Shown here in pieces: positions 6,972 through 16,563 of a DNA stretch of 42,288 nt (the first letter of the stretch is position 1; every line of letters begins with the position of its first letter). The notes beneath the pieces are model-generated. The model was not told the DNA's origin. It worked only from the letters and a program-made list of their open reading frames with translations, and ran no database searches. The stretch is taken from positions 1 through 42,288 of the IMG/VR virus record IMGVR_UViG_3300028908_000019; one strand, 5' to 3'. Origin of the DNA: a virus. The translations under genes and the position numbers were made by a program.

Positions 6972-8633
6972 CTACTGTTTCTTTCTAACTGCTATTAGCC
7001 GTATTTCTAAAATACCCAAATATGTAGATGCAATCGATGTTACAGTCCCACCACTAGCTTGATACAATTCAAATAGCACAGATTGCCCTTTTGTTAAATC
7101 ATATATTAAACTTCCTTGAGCGGCATTGCTACCAAATGTTGATGCAACCAATTTTTTTCTAACACCATCTACAAACAAATCTATTTCCATCCCATAGGAA
7201 GTATCAAGTGCTAACCCTGCTCTGATTTCATACGTCCCAGATATAGGGACAGTGAAAGTTCCGGTAGCCGGGTCATAAGCAGAATGAGAATCAGTTATTT
7301 CATTAGCCCATTTAACTACAGTAAACCCGCCACTACTAAATGTTTGCCCTCCGCCATCCGTAGCAGATACAACAACAGTTCTAGCATCATGTTGTACTAC
7401 TTGCCAGTTTCCATTAACTGGTGCTAACTTAATTACTTCTCCATCCCCTTCTAAATACCAGTTACTAGCAGGTTCTCCGTTTATTGTCTGTGCCCCTGTG
7501 CCGGGGTCGTATGTACTAAACAATACTTTCCCTGCCCCACTTCCTGTTCTCCAATAAGTGCGTTCTGCCGTCTGCCCATTAGCATCGGGAAGGTTTACCG
7601 TAACATCAGTTGCATCTGTGATTTCATACTTTGCTCTGATAGGTGCTAATTCATTTAGCACACCTTCTACATTGTCATTCTTGAGTAGCCCTGCTGAATC
7701 TTCCACATATATTTTAGATGCCTCAAGTTTGCGCCAAGCTGTAGGCGATGTATCTGGTTGATTGTCAATATTAGTATTAATCAAAGAAACATAAAATATT
7801 CCGCCATATTGAACTATATCATTAATATTATAGGTTTCATTTGATTGCCATACAGTGCCGCCGGAAATATTAACTATCGTCCAATTTGTAGTATCCGTTA
7901 ACGGATCATTGCCTTTGTTATTATTAACAAGTGACTTATAGAAGTTCCCTTGTCTAGTTACGACTTCATATTGATTATATGTTATGCCTTCTTGCCATTC
8001 AGTACCAAATGAATTATAAATCTCCCAAGCCGCTGTAGCAACACCGGGTTCATTGCCTATATTATTATCTATGAGTGATTTATAAAGCACTCCACCATGT
8101 TGTGTTAATTCACCGCTAGAGTACGTGTGAGCCGGGATCCAGTATTTCGGAGGCGCCCCGGGATAAGGCTCTACATCTCCGTTAGAATCAAAATACAAAT
8201 ATGTATTCTTTCTGGAGTCTTTATTCGGCAATTCCATCTCGCCGGTATCAGATAACGGCAATCTAAGCGCCCTATTCATTTTCTCGTTTAGCGCCTGCTC
8301 TATCATTATTACTTTATCAAATAAAGATTCTAAAACATTTGCAGGATAATTGGATCTAGGCTTCAAGTCTGTATCCTGTGTTAACTCAACATCTCTATAA
8401 AGAGTTAATGTGCCATCAGCTTTTGCAGTCACTAATGTTATATGCCCGCCTGAGTCATTACCAGCTCCGGAAACTGTATAATCCGTCCCTTCGGTCAAAG
8501 GATATTCAATACCGTTTGTATCAGTCCAAACCACTTTTAAATCAGACGATTTTACTATTTTAAATGTATATACATATTCTGTTACACTGCTACTGCAAAT
8601 ATGATTTGTAACTGCATTGGTAGTAGGAACCAT
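6972..8633 (-). CDS. Tail fibre with T7-type N terminus, repeated CBM-like modules and C1q-like tip
   Basis: 553 residues. Residues 15-125 match the virion-anchoring N terminus of short tail fibres (TDYTVSGAG, LTLYRDVELTQDTDL, RALRLPLSD). Three modules of ~42 residues (about 163-204, 211-252, 260-301) share W..G.TY...D.V...G..Y.SL..NN and resemble carbohydrate-binding modules 5/12. The C terminus (from about 415) is Gly-rich beta structure like a C1q/TNF head (TGTFTVPISGTYEIRAGLAL). It probably binds the host surface. Start preceded by palindrome copy 3 and GGGAGG. Confidence 0.85.
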   Translation of the reverse strand: MVPTTNAVTNHICSSSVTEYVYTFKIVKSSDLKVVWTDTNGIEYPLTEGTDYTVSGAGNDSGGHITLVTAKADGTLTLYRDVELTQDTDLKPRSNYPANVLESLFDKVIMIEQALNEKMNRALRLPLSDTGEMELPNKDSRKNTYLYFDSNGDVEPYPGAPPKYWIPAHTYSSGELTQHGGVLYKSLIDNNIGNEPGVATAAWEIYNSFGTEWQEGITYNQYEVVTRQGNFYKSLVNNNKGNDPLTDTTNWTIVNISGGTVWQSNETYNINDIVQYGGIFYVSLINTNIDNQPDTSPTAWRKLEASKIYVEDSAGLLKNDNVEGVLNELAPIRAKYEITDATDVTVNLPDANGQTAERTYWRTGSGAGKVLFSTYDPGTGAQTINGEPASNWYLEGDGEVIKLAPVNGNWQVVQHDARTVVVSATDGGGQTFSSGGFTVVKWANEITDSHSAYDPATGTFTVPISGTYEIRAGLALDTSYGMEIDLFVDGVRKKLVASTFGSNAAQGSLIYDLTKGQSVLFELYQASGGTVTSIASTYLGILEIRLIAVRKKQ

Positions 8634-8645
8634 GTCTTACCTCCC

Positions 8646-8669
8646 AAAAACGACACACGTGTCGTTTTT
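8646..8669. repeat. Dispersed 24-bp palindrome, copy 3
   Basis: A5-CGACAC-AC-GTGTCG-T5 in the short gap between the stop of the 1579-aa virion protein and the tail-fibre start on the reverse strand. The stop TGA supplies the first A and GGGAGG abuts the last T, exactly as in copy 2. Confidence 0.85.
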
Positions 8670-11600
8670 CATTTTTCAGCCCCTATCGGACCGCCAAGAA
8701 AAAAGTAACTAGGGTCGCTATTCTCTACTGATTTTATAATTCTATATGGGCCCACATAAGGCATTTTCGTTGAAACGGCCAAAGACCGTAAAAAATCTTT
8801 CGCTAGTTTTTTTCTCCCTTCTGGAGTTTGATATGTTTTTTTAGTTGCCAAATCTGCTAGAGGCTTCACTATATCAACATAGGAAGGATGAGAAGGATAT
8901 TGAGAGCGAGTTAAGGCGAGTAATGCTTTGCCAACAATAGGATATGTGCTTAAATAACCGCCACCAAACATTTCTAAATAATCCTCTTCTTTTTCAGGTA
9001 ACCGCCTATTGCTTATCATCCACATTGCACTCATTGAAAGCCCGGCGCCTAATAACCCAAGTAAAGCGCCGCCATAATCTCCTTCTTTAATCATACCAGT
9101 AATTTCGTAATGTAACAAGTTAAAAATCTTAACAGGCTGTTGTGTAAAAAGATTTAATAAAGATAAAAACTCATGACTTCTGTAAATACCGGGTAATGCA
9201 GTTTTATCACCTGTAGGTTGCGTTAAATCAGTCCAATATCTAGCTTCTTTTATTGCTTGATATTCATTCCCTGTATCTTCCATCACTGAATCATAAACCG
9301 CCTTCCAGCCTATAACCTTCGTTAATCTGTCTGCTATTTCAATCGGCTTAACAAGCCCTTTTATTATTTTGTCTTTTAATTCTAATAAATCATTCTTGCT
9401 TTTCATGTTCATAAATTCATATTCTGTACCGCTTCTAATAGTGGCCGGGTCTCTCTCTTTAACAAATTCATATACACCTCGAGGGTCTTTTATGAATTGG
9501 CCTACTGCTGAGAAAAAATGCGGGATCCCGGATTTCATCGGATAAAAAACAATTGATACTGGCATTCTAGCTATAACCGGCCCGTTTAATGTAAGAGCGC
9601 TAATTGCAGTACCGTTTTTTACCCATCTAAACATTCGTGAAAGAAAATCGGTAGCATGCAATGATTGCGGGCTAGCATAAGCATCTATATATTTTTCTAT
9701 TTCCCTAACCCATGATTTACCATATTTATTTATAATGGCCTGCTTCACTTTATCATCGCCGATTACTCTTTTCATAACACTAACAAGTCTGGCAGAAGAT
9801 ATATAATGTTCTTGTTTCGGTACCATATCACGCCAAAGCCCGTATAAATCTGTTCTTATAGGTGCTTGCCCGCCTATCCTTTCAAAAGTAAAACTTTTAT
9901 ATACGCCAGTTTGCTTGACATCAACTCCAAGTAACATCAGATTTGCAATATTACTGTCAATATCTGCACTTGTTACATCAAGCTCTCGTATCTGTGGGAC
10001 CCAGTTCCTCTGATACCCTAATCTTTTACCTGTTAACTGCTCATAGGCTTTAGATAATCTAGGATAAACATTCTGAAAATCATCTGCGATTTCTTCGGCG
10101 ATTAACTTTTCATTGTCTGTTAAGTATTTATCAACATTATTTAAAAAAGTTTTCGATATACCATTTGCATTAATCAGCGCTTCTTTTGTTAATTCATTAT
10201 TGCGACCAAGATAATAATACATTAAATCTTGCACTTGATATTCTTTGCCATCAATAACTCTAGTATCAAAAAATACATCTGGCTTTTCACCAATATCATT
10301 TATAAAATTTCTTACCAATGAGGCACGGCGTTCTTCATTAATAAGTTCTTCTCTTTTACTCATCAATTTGTCTTTAACAAATAAATCAACCCATTTATCC
10401 CCACCGATTCTTTTAGCCCATTCGGCAGGCATCATAGCAAATACCTTTAGCCCATTGGCAAGCTTTTTAAATCCTTTTACATCTTGTCTGGCTAATTCAC
10501 TTCCTTTTGGAGCAGTAATACCTTTCTCACCGAGTTTCTCTATCGCCGCATCTTTAAGCTCCGCTTCAAGCATCATCTGAGGCTTTTTTAATTCCTCTAA
10601 CTCTTTCTTGCCAATAAATCTCAGAAAATCAACATAATCTCTTAGCTTAACAATATTTTTTACTGTCATTTCAGGATTAGCGGTATCCAATTGCAAATCA
10701 ATCATTGATTGAATAATATCATCAATATTTGTAGCACTTTCCGGATCGGTAGCTTTTTCAACTAAATCATATAATTCATTTACAGTTCTTTTACTTAAAT
10801 CAAAATCTGAAACCAATTTTTTTATAGATTCTATTTGCAAAGCTCTCTTTGACGATACATTCTTAGACTCTGTTTTTAATATTGCATTTATATTTTCGTT
10901 AATTGTATCTTTCAATAATCTTTCATAAGACGTTCTATTTTTCTTTAATATCCAGTCCGCCAACATCTCTTGTCTTTTGGCCTCTCCGCCAGAGAAATAT
11001 CCGGCTTTTATTGCCAGTGTCATATATTTATCAAAAGTCTTTTCATCTACATTTATTTTCTCTGTAGCACCTCTTATTGGCTCTAATCCTACAGCTTTTC
11101 TAAAGTTAGGATCATTCATTAAATCAGTTACAACTTGCTCACTATTCATTACAAAATCAGAGCCTTGCCTGTCAGCAATATATTTTTGTAATCTGCTAAT
11201 CCTGTCTTTTATCGTTCTGACAAACGAATCATACCTGTAATAATTTTTAAATGCTTTATTTAACAGACTATCATAATTATCAAGCATCATTTGCTTATCA
11301 AATTTTTCGCTTCTAAGATTAGCAAGCTCCCCGTATATTTGTTTGCGGATCTCATTATCTAAAGGATTTTGCAATTGTGCTTGTAGTTTATTTATCCGCT
11401 CGTCTAAAACTCTAATCTCATCTTTTGTTTGTAGTACCAAATCATTTACACTAAATCCCTGTTCAAGATTTTCGCTAGCATTTAATATAGAGTCTTCTAT
11501 ATTAGCAACCATTTTATTGACTATATCCGGGACGTCCTTAGTCTTCTTTATTTGCTCTTTAAGATTATCGAGCACTTCCGAAAAAATTGCTAAATGTTTT

Positions 11601-13408
11601 TGCTCTTTATCCATAGAGTATATTTTTAGGTCCGATATATTTTCGCCTCGCATATTTCTGTATTCTTCTTCGCTTACAGGTTCTACTCCAATTTTATGAG
11701 CTTCTTCTACATAGCTTTTATATTCTTCCTTCAATGTGTCTTCAGGCAATGGAGTAATAGCCTGCAATTCTTTGCGCTTTTTCTTCTCAAATATTTGCCG
11801 TTCTACAGCTTCATTTTTTACTACATTTTCTTGCTTGTATTGCTCCCATGCTTTATCAATTTTCTCTTTTAAATCTTCTTCTCTCAACTCAGATAACGGC
11901 TTTGTTCTAATAGGCTCTTTTGACTCTTGCAAGCTGGCAATAGCTTCGGCGGTAGAACTAGCTTTAGTCTTTATTTTTTGTTGCTCTTTTGCTTTTAATT
12001 CCTGCCATTCATCTGTAGAGGTTATTTTTGCCATTAAATCCTCTACGGTATCAGTTTCAGGGTTAAAGTCTTTTATTGCATTTTTTACAAGATTATCTAT
12101 TTTGTGTCTGACTTCAATTGCATGCGCTCGTGAGCCGCCTACAGTCTCTAATGCTTGCGGGCCCGCCCCTAAAACACTGGACACTAAAAATGTATCAATC
12201 GCCAATCCATAATATTGTGTAACTAATTGCTTCGCATATTCTTTGTCAATCTTTTCATCATTAGCAACTCTAGCAATTAACACTCCGGTATCACTTATTA
12301 ACTGTTGCGCCAATTCTTGACTGACCTCAGACACACTTTTTATTGCCAAATCCTTTGCATATTTTACAACTGTTGATTTTAAGGCTTTTGTTGCTATGGC
12401 TTTTTTAAAAATCTTCTTAAAAACCTTATCGGCCGCCGCTCTTAATGGCTTTGATACAATATTCCCTGTAAATAAAGTCTCAAACTGGCTCAACTCTAAT
12501 GCGCTATTTATTGCTCCAACTGTATAAGAGATTACTTTCTTTATAGACAACGGCAAATCATGTGTAACACCGTTTTTATCAGTATATTTGGTCTGCATTA
12601 AGTCAATAAACTCGCTGCCCGCTTCCATTTTAGCAATATATCGCCCGGCAGCAGAAGACACGCCTATTGCCGTTGCAGTTAAAAAAGTGGCAGGGGATAA
12701 AGCGAGCCCCGCAGGCCCTCCCAGTGCAGTATCTAACAATACTGTTCCCAACCCGGCGGCGGCTCCCGGAACAAGACCTTCATTGATCCCGTACTTTATC
12801 CCCTCCCTAATTATTCCCCAGTTTTGCCAAAAAGCTCTCTGTAAATTAGTCAAAAAACCTCTATGAAAATCTACAGAATCTTGAGGCATAGTCTTCAATA
12901 TCTCATCAATTCTCTTTATATCTTCATCTGTAGCCTTGCCAGTTAACCATTTCCACCCTAGTGTGTTAAGCTCAACAGATAATTCCCCTGTCTTTTTAGC
13001 CCGCTGGATAATATCATAATCACTCAACGGGTCTGAACTTTTCCCACCTATAACCTTTGTAGAGTAACTATCATAATTCTGATATACAGCATCAAACGGG
13101 ACATTCAATATTTTGCTAAGATAAATGCTATTCTTGATTTTAGCTTCTTCGGCGGCAGGATTATTAGACTCACCGATTTTTTTTACAATGTTAGGATTAG
13201 TGATTAAATCACTAAATTTATTGTCTATAGAATTGTTTAAGGCTTTTACAACAGAAGGCAAATCTTCAAACTTAACCTTATCTGTAGGCTCTATTAGTTT
13301 TCCATCAACAACTTTAAAATCTTTTAAATCATCTTTCTTAAAATACGATGGCGAGGTTATTTTTTTAACATCATCTGCAATATAAAACTCTCTCGATACA
13401 TCACTCAT
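8669..13408 (-). CDS. Large internal virion / DNA-ejection protein, 1579 aa
   Basis: By size and position this is the largest internal virion protein (gp16-like in T7 order). Residues 211-256 form a long Gly/Ala-rich hydrophobic stretch, with another near the C terminus (GGALLGLLGAGLS), as expected for a protein that enters the host envelope during ejection. The middle is long charged helix. No transglycosylase or protease motif was recognised. Its start overlaps the stop of the 745-aa gene by eight bases. Confidence 0.75.
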   Translation of the reverse strand: MSDVSREFYIADDVKKITSPSYFKKDDLKDFKVVDGKLIEPTDKVKFEDLPSVVKALNNSIDNKFSDLITNPNIVKKIGESNNPAAEEAKIKNSIYLSKILNVPFDAVYQNYDSYSTKVIGGKSSDPLSDYDIIQRAKKTGELSVELNTLGWKWLTGKATDEDIKRIDEILKTMPQDSVDFHRGFLTNLQRAFWQNWGIIREGIKYGINEGLVPGAAAGLGTVLLDTALGGPAGLALSPATFLTATAIGVSSAAGRYIAKMEAGSEFIDLMQTKYTDKNGVTHDLPLSIKKVISYTVGAINSALELSQFETLFTGNIVSKPLRAAADKVFKKIFKKAIATKALKSTVVKYAKDLAIKSVSEVSQELAQQLISDTGVLIARVANDEKIDKEYAKQLVTQYYGLAIDTFLVSSVLGAGPQALETVGGSRAHAIEVRHKIDNLVKNAIKDFNPETDTVEDLMAKITSTDEWQELKAKEQQKIKTKASSTAEAIASLQESKEPIRTKPLSELREEDLKEKIDKAWEQYKQENVVKNEAVERQIFEKKKRKELQAITPLPEDTLKEEYKSYVEEAHKIGVEPVSEEEYRNMRGENISDLKIYSMDKEQKHLAIFSEVLDNLKEQIKKTKDVPDIVNKMVANIEDSILNASENLEQGFSVNDLVLQTKDEIRVLDERINKLQAQLQNPLDNEIRKQIYGELANLRSEKFDKQMMLDNYDSLLNKAFKNYYRYDSFVRTIKDRISRLQKYIADRQGSDFVMNSEQVVTDLMNDPNFRKAVGLEPIRGATEKINVDEKTFDKYMTLAIKAGYFSGGEAKRQEMLADWILKKNRTSYERLLKDTINENINAILKTESKNVSSKRALQIESIKKLVSDFDLSKRTVNELYDLVEKATDPESATNIDDIIQSMIDLQLDTANPEMTVKNIVKLRDYVDFLRFIGKKELEELKKPQMMLEAELKDAAIEKLGEKGITAPKGSELARQDVKGFKKLANGLKVFAMMPAEWAKRIGGDKWVDLFVKDKLMSKREELINEERRASLVRNFINDIGEKPDVFFDTRVIDGKEYQVQDLMYYYLGRNNELTKEALINANGISKTFLNNVDKYLTDNEKLIAEEIADDFQNVYPRLSKAYEQLTGKRLGYQRNWVPQIRELDVTSADIDSNIANLMLLGVDVKQTGVYKSFTFERIGGQAPIRTDLYGLWRDMVPKQEHYISSARLVSVMKRVIGDDKVKQAIINKYGKSWVREIEKYIDAYASPQSLHATDFLSRMFRWVKNGTAISALTLNGPVIARMPVSIVFYPMKSGIPHFFSAVGQFIKDPRGVYEFVKERDPATIRSGTEYEFMNMKSKNDLLELKDKIIKGLVKPIEIADRLTKVIGWKAVYDSVMEDTGNEYQAIKEARYWTDLTQPTGDKTALPGIYRSHEFLSLLNLFTQQPVKIFNLLHYEITGMIKEGDYGGALLGLLGAGLSMSAMWMISNRRLPEKEEDYLEMFGGGYLSTYPIVGKALLALTRSQYPSHPSYVDIVKPLADLATKKTYQTPEGRKKLAKDFLRSLAVSTKMPYVGPYRIIKSVENSDPSYFFLGGPIGAEK

Positions 13409-15638
13409 TATTTCTATTCTTCCTCTGGTATATTTCTATCATATTCCAAATTACTTCCAGTGAATCTTTGTTATTAATTAGGTTCGGCAAATTGCCTATA
13501 AATCGGCTTCTATCAACATTGTAAATATAAAACTTTTTGCGTAATTCAATATCATTAAAAAATTGCTCTCTCGTTATACTCTTGATTTCATCTTTATCGC
13601 CCAAATAACTTACCGCATATCCTCGCCCAAATGTACTAATGAACTTGAAATCTGTAAAAGGAATATAATTAAGCCCGGCTAAAGTCCCCTCTTTGCTTTC
13701 AATATCCGGCATATAAACTAAGCGGTTATCAACTCCGTTTATATCTGAATCACCAACTACTTGGCCGTAATCTTCTCCAAAAGCTAGATTTGGGTGTCTC
13801 TTAAAAAATTCATCTTTGCTTACCAGATTTAACACAGCCCCGCCTTTATCAGTCTGCTTATAATCAAGCATATACTGTCTTATCCCATCTTTAGTTGTTA
13901 CAGTATAAATAGGCAATAATGTATCTTTATCTATGCTTTGAACAGCCTTGCCAACAATTCCTTTGTTTCTCGCTATCTCTGTAAACTTGTTAAATAAATT
14001 ACCATAAATATTTTTTACTTTATCATCTGTATCATCTAAGCTAAGCCCTATTCCCTCACCTTTTATAAGCATATTCATTAACGCTTCCGGCTCAGTTATA
14101 TTTGCAACATCACTTTTAGGAATTATACCGAAAAGACCGTATTCATCTTTATGTTTCCGTATAGTCTGATAATCGAGCTTATCTTGATTATCAAACTTGT
14201 CAATAAAAACACTTTCTGCAATATTTTGTAACCCTTTCTCAAATTCATTCTGACTAATATTTATCCCGCCGCCACGTACTCTAAAAATAAATGCTCTTGC
14301 CTTTTTCAAAAACTCATCACGTTTTGAATTAAATTCTTCGAGATCCCCGGCATCTTTCTTGCTCGGCTTAAAACTCAATATATTAGCCCTGTCATATTTT
14401 TCTAGCAAATCTTCATATAAATCTTTAGCTGTAGCATTTTTGATTATTGTGTTTACTACTTTTTCCGGGTCTTTCACTTGATATTTATTAACAAGGCTCC
14501 TAGCGCCTAACACTAAATCATTATAGTTTATCTGCCCGGTTCTATATCTGTTTACAAGCTCCGATGATTTCTCATATACTGTTGCCTCATCAACGGATCT
14601 CCTAACAGTCGTATCACGGCTCTCTATCTCATTCCTTAATTTATCATATTGTTCTAGCCGTATCTTTCTCTGCGTCAATGCGGCATCTAATTCTTTTATT
14701 GTCAATGGCTCTTTTGGGTTATGGACACGTGTCGCATAATAAGCAAAGTTGCTATTCTGCCAATTCAATAGGTTGGCCATTTTTACTTTATCAACGTATT
14801 GTTTTGATTTATATAAATCTTCTTTGTCTTTCTCAGATAAGTTTTTTAACCATTCTTGTTCTTCTTGGCTTACACCATACTGTACCAAATCACCTTTACC
14901 ATCAAAAAGATATTCTTGCAATTTGCTAGCTGGGATTTGGCCGAGTTTATCAACAAACGCTTGTTTTATCCTATTCGAGTTTGCACTATTTACTATCGCA
15001 GCGACTTCATCGCCTGTATAGTACCCCGATGTAAGTAACATATCTGCCCCACGACTTATTAAATCCGGATCATTCTCTACTATCCCTCTCGTTATTATAT
15101 TATTTGCCGATTCTTTTAACCTATTCAAATAAACGGCCTGCTTCTTCATCATTGTAGAGTCAAGCCGTTTTGTGACATAGCCAGAGAATATCTGTCTAAA
15201 TGTGCTATAAGCAACAGAGTCCTCGCCAAACTGATTCGCCGCTTCTTCTAAATACTTTTGCTCTATCTTATCAAGATTAGCTTTCGATTGGTCTATAGTA
15301 TTAACATTTTCAGACTCTATAATTGATTGAGCATTGTAATCTCTGATAGCTTGATTAGCGAAATTAGCCCCTAATGATTTCTGTCTGTTGATCTCCCCTT
15401 TTATAGCAAAATCAGTAGCTTGTAACAAAATCTTTGCTATGTTTGCACCAGCATGAACAATATTAGTTAATTGATTTAAATTAGTTGTTTGCTCATTATA
15501 TTTCATACTGTTTTGTATTAATTGCTCTCTATAACTGGTAGGTGGCAAATCTGCCAACCTAGCAGGTGTACTGGCAGTATTCTTCATTACCTGCCTTTGA
15601 GCATATAAAAGATTTTGTTCATATTCCGGTAATCTCAT
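13401..15638 (-). CDS. Internal virion protein, 745 aa
   Basis: Position and length match the second internal core protein (gp15-like) of podoviruses. Mainly helical and charged, with an N terminus of mixed short helices (QLTNIVHAGANIAKILLQAT). No enzymatic motif seen. It lies one base after the 307-aa core protein gene in the same operon. Assignment is by synteny. Confidence 0.7.
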   Translation of the reverse strand: MRLPEYEQNLLYAQRQVMKNTASTPARLADLPPTSYREQLIQNSMKYNEQTTNLNQLTNIVHAGANIAKILLQATDFAIKGEINRQKSLGANFANQAIRDYNAQSIIESENVNTIDQSKANLDKIEQKYLEEAANQFGEDSVAYSTFRQIFSGYVTKRLDSTMMKKQAVYLNRLKESANNIITRGIVENDPDLISRGADMLLTSGYYTGDEVAAIVNSANSNRIKQAFVDKLGQIPASKLQEYLFDGKGDLVQYGVSQEEQEWLKNLSEKDKEDLYKSKQYVDKVKMANLLNWQNSNFAYYATRVHNPKEPLTIKELDAALTQRKIRLEQYDKLRNEIESRDTTVRRSVDEATVYEKSSELVNRYRTGQINYNDLVLGARSLVNKYQVKDPEKVVNTIIKNATAKDLYEDLLEKYDRANILSFKPSKKDAGDLEEFNSKRDEFLKKARAFIFRVRGGGINISQNEFEKGLQNIAESVFIDKFDNQDKLDYQTIRKHKDEYGLFGIIPKSDVANITEPEALMNMLIKGEGIGLSLDDTDDKVKNIYGNLFNKFTEIARNKGIVGKAVQSIDKDTLLPIYTVTTKDGIRQYMLDYKQTDKGGAVLNLVSKDEFFKRHPNLAFGEDYGQVVGDSDINGVDNRLVYMPDIESKEGTLAGLNYIPFTDFKFISTFGRGYAVSYLGDKDEIKSITREQFFNDIELRKKFYIYNVDRSRFIGNLPNLINNKDSLEVIWNMIEIYQRKNRNNE

Positions 15639-15639
15639 T

Positions 15640-16563
15640 TTAAAATCCTATCATTTTTATTGTTGGAGGTGCCCCAAAAGGGCTCCAATTTATTTTAGGG
15701 GCGAGATTAATTTTAGCTTTTGGGGACTTCTTTTTTTTAGTGCCTTTCTTTATAATCTCTCCACTAATCGGATCTCTTATATCGCCAAGTTGTATTCTGT
15801 CATCAGGGATTTTGGTTCCTAATTTTATTCTTTCTCCGGTACTAGAATCTATCAATACAATTCCATTTTGTTTACCTTCGGAGGACATAATCCCGCCAAG
15901 TTGCTGATTATATTGATCCAATCTATTTTTTAGTTCCGCCAAATATCCATCAGCACCTGTAAAATCTATTTTACTTATATCAAGTCCCTCTAAATCCATT
16001 ACATCAGTTTTATTATCTTTATTCACATCACCAACTTGTTGTAAAATAGAATTATAAGCATCTTCCCCATAATATTTCTTAACAAAACTTTCAAGATTTT
16101 CTATTTGTGTCTTTGTGTCAGCTATTTTTGTTTCTTCTTCCTGTTCAACAGTCTGCATATCAGCTTTAATCCCTAAACTATTGCGCTCCATCACTTCTTT
16201 CTGAATATCAGATAGCATAAACCCGTTAGAGTATCCACTAGAAAAAATCGCTCCACGTTGCTTTTGGTCTTGCTCGTATAACTGATTAAGTTTTATATCA
16301 GCATTTTTCTTTATAACATCAATATTATTAAGCAAGATTTTCATGTTAGTAAAAGCATCAACTACTTTATCCTCAACTGTATTAATCTCGGCTTCTGTGT
16401 TGTAATATTGTTGCTGGATATTAGTAACTTCCTGTTGATGTTGGATTTCTAAATTAGTTTGGTTATAATCATGTTCTTGCTGTATTCTTTGTGATTGCGC
16501 CAATGCGTCATAAATCGTAACGCCAAGCTGGATTGCAAACATTGCTAAAGCTATCCATTCCAT
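15640..16563 (-). CDS. Internal virion protein, 307 aa (gp14-like)
   Basis: An N-terminal hydrophobic helix (WIALAMFAIQLGVTIYDAL) is followed by a long Gln/Glu-rich coiled coil, the pattern of small internal virion proteins that form a membrane channel. The C-terminal third is Lys/Pro-rich. Start and upstream stop share TAATG. Role inferred from topology and synteny between the tail nozzle and the larger core proteins. Confidence 0.75.
   Translation of the reverse strand: MEWIALAMFAIQLGVTIYDALAQSQRIQQEHDYNQTNLEIQHQQEVTNIQQQYYNTEAEINTVEDKVVDAFTNMKILLNNIDVIKKNADIKLNQLYEQDQKQRGAIFSSGYSNGFMLSDIQKEVMERNSLGIKADMQTVEQEEETKIADTKTQIENLESFVKKYYGEDAYNSILQQVGDVNKDNKTDVMDLEGLDISKIDFTGADGYLAELKNRLDQYNQQLGGIMSSEGKQNGIVLIDSSTGERIKLGTKIPDDRIQLGDIRDPISGEIIKKGTKKKKSPKAKINLAPKINWSPFGAPPTIKMIGF

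Noticed and set aside
6972-8633. Diversity-generating retroelement at the tail fibre, as in BPP-1
   Set aside because: Late genes are BPP-1-like, but I found no reverse transcriptase or template/variable repeat pair.
10245-12866. Forward-strand ORFs of 87-158 codons opposite the 1579-aa gene
   Set aside because: Ser/Phe-rich antisense shadows of the charged virion protein, without ribosome sites or recognisable motifs.
14724-14733. GACACGTGTC core in the 745-aa virion protein gene
   Set aside because: Lacks the A5/T5 flanks and full arms; a 10-bp palindrome alone can occur by chance.
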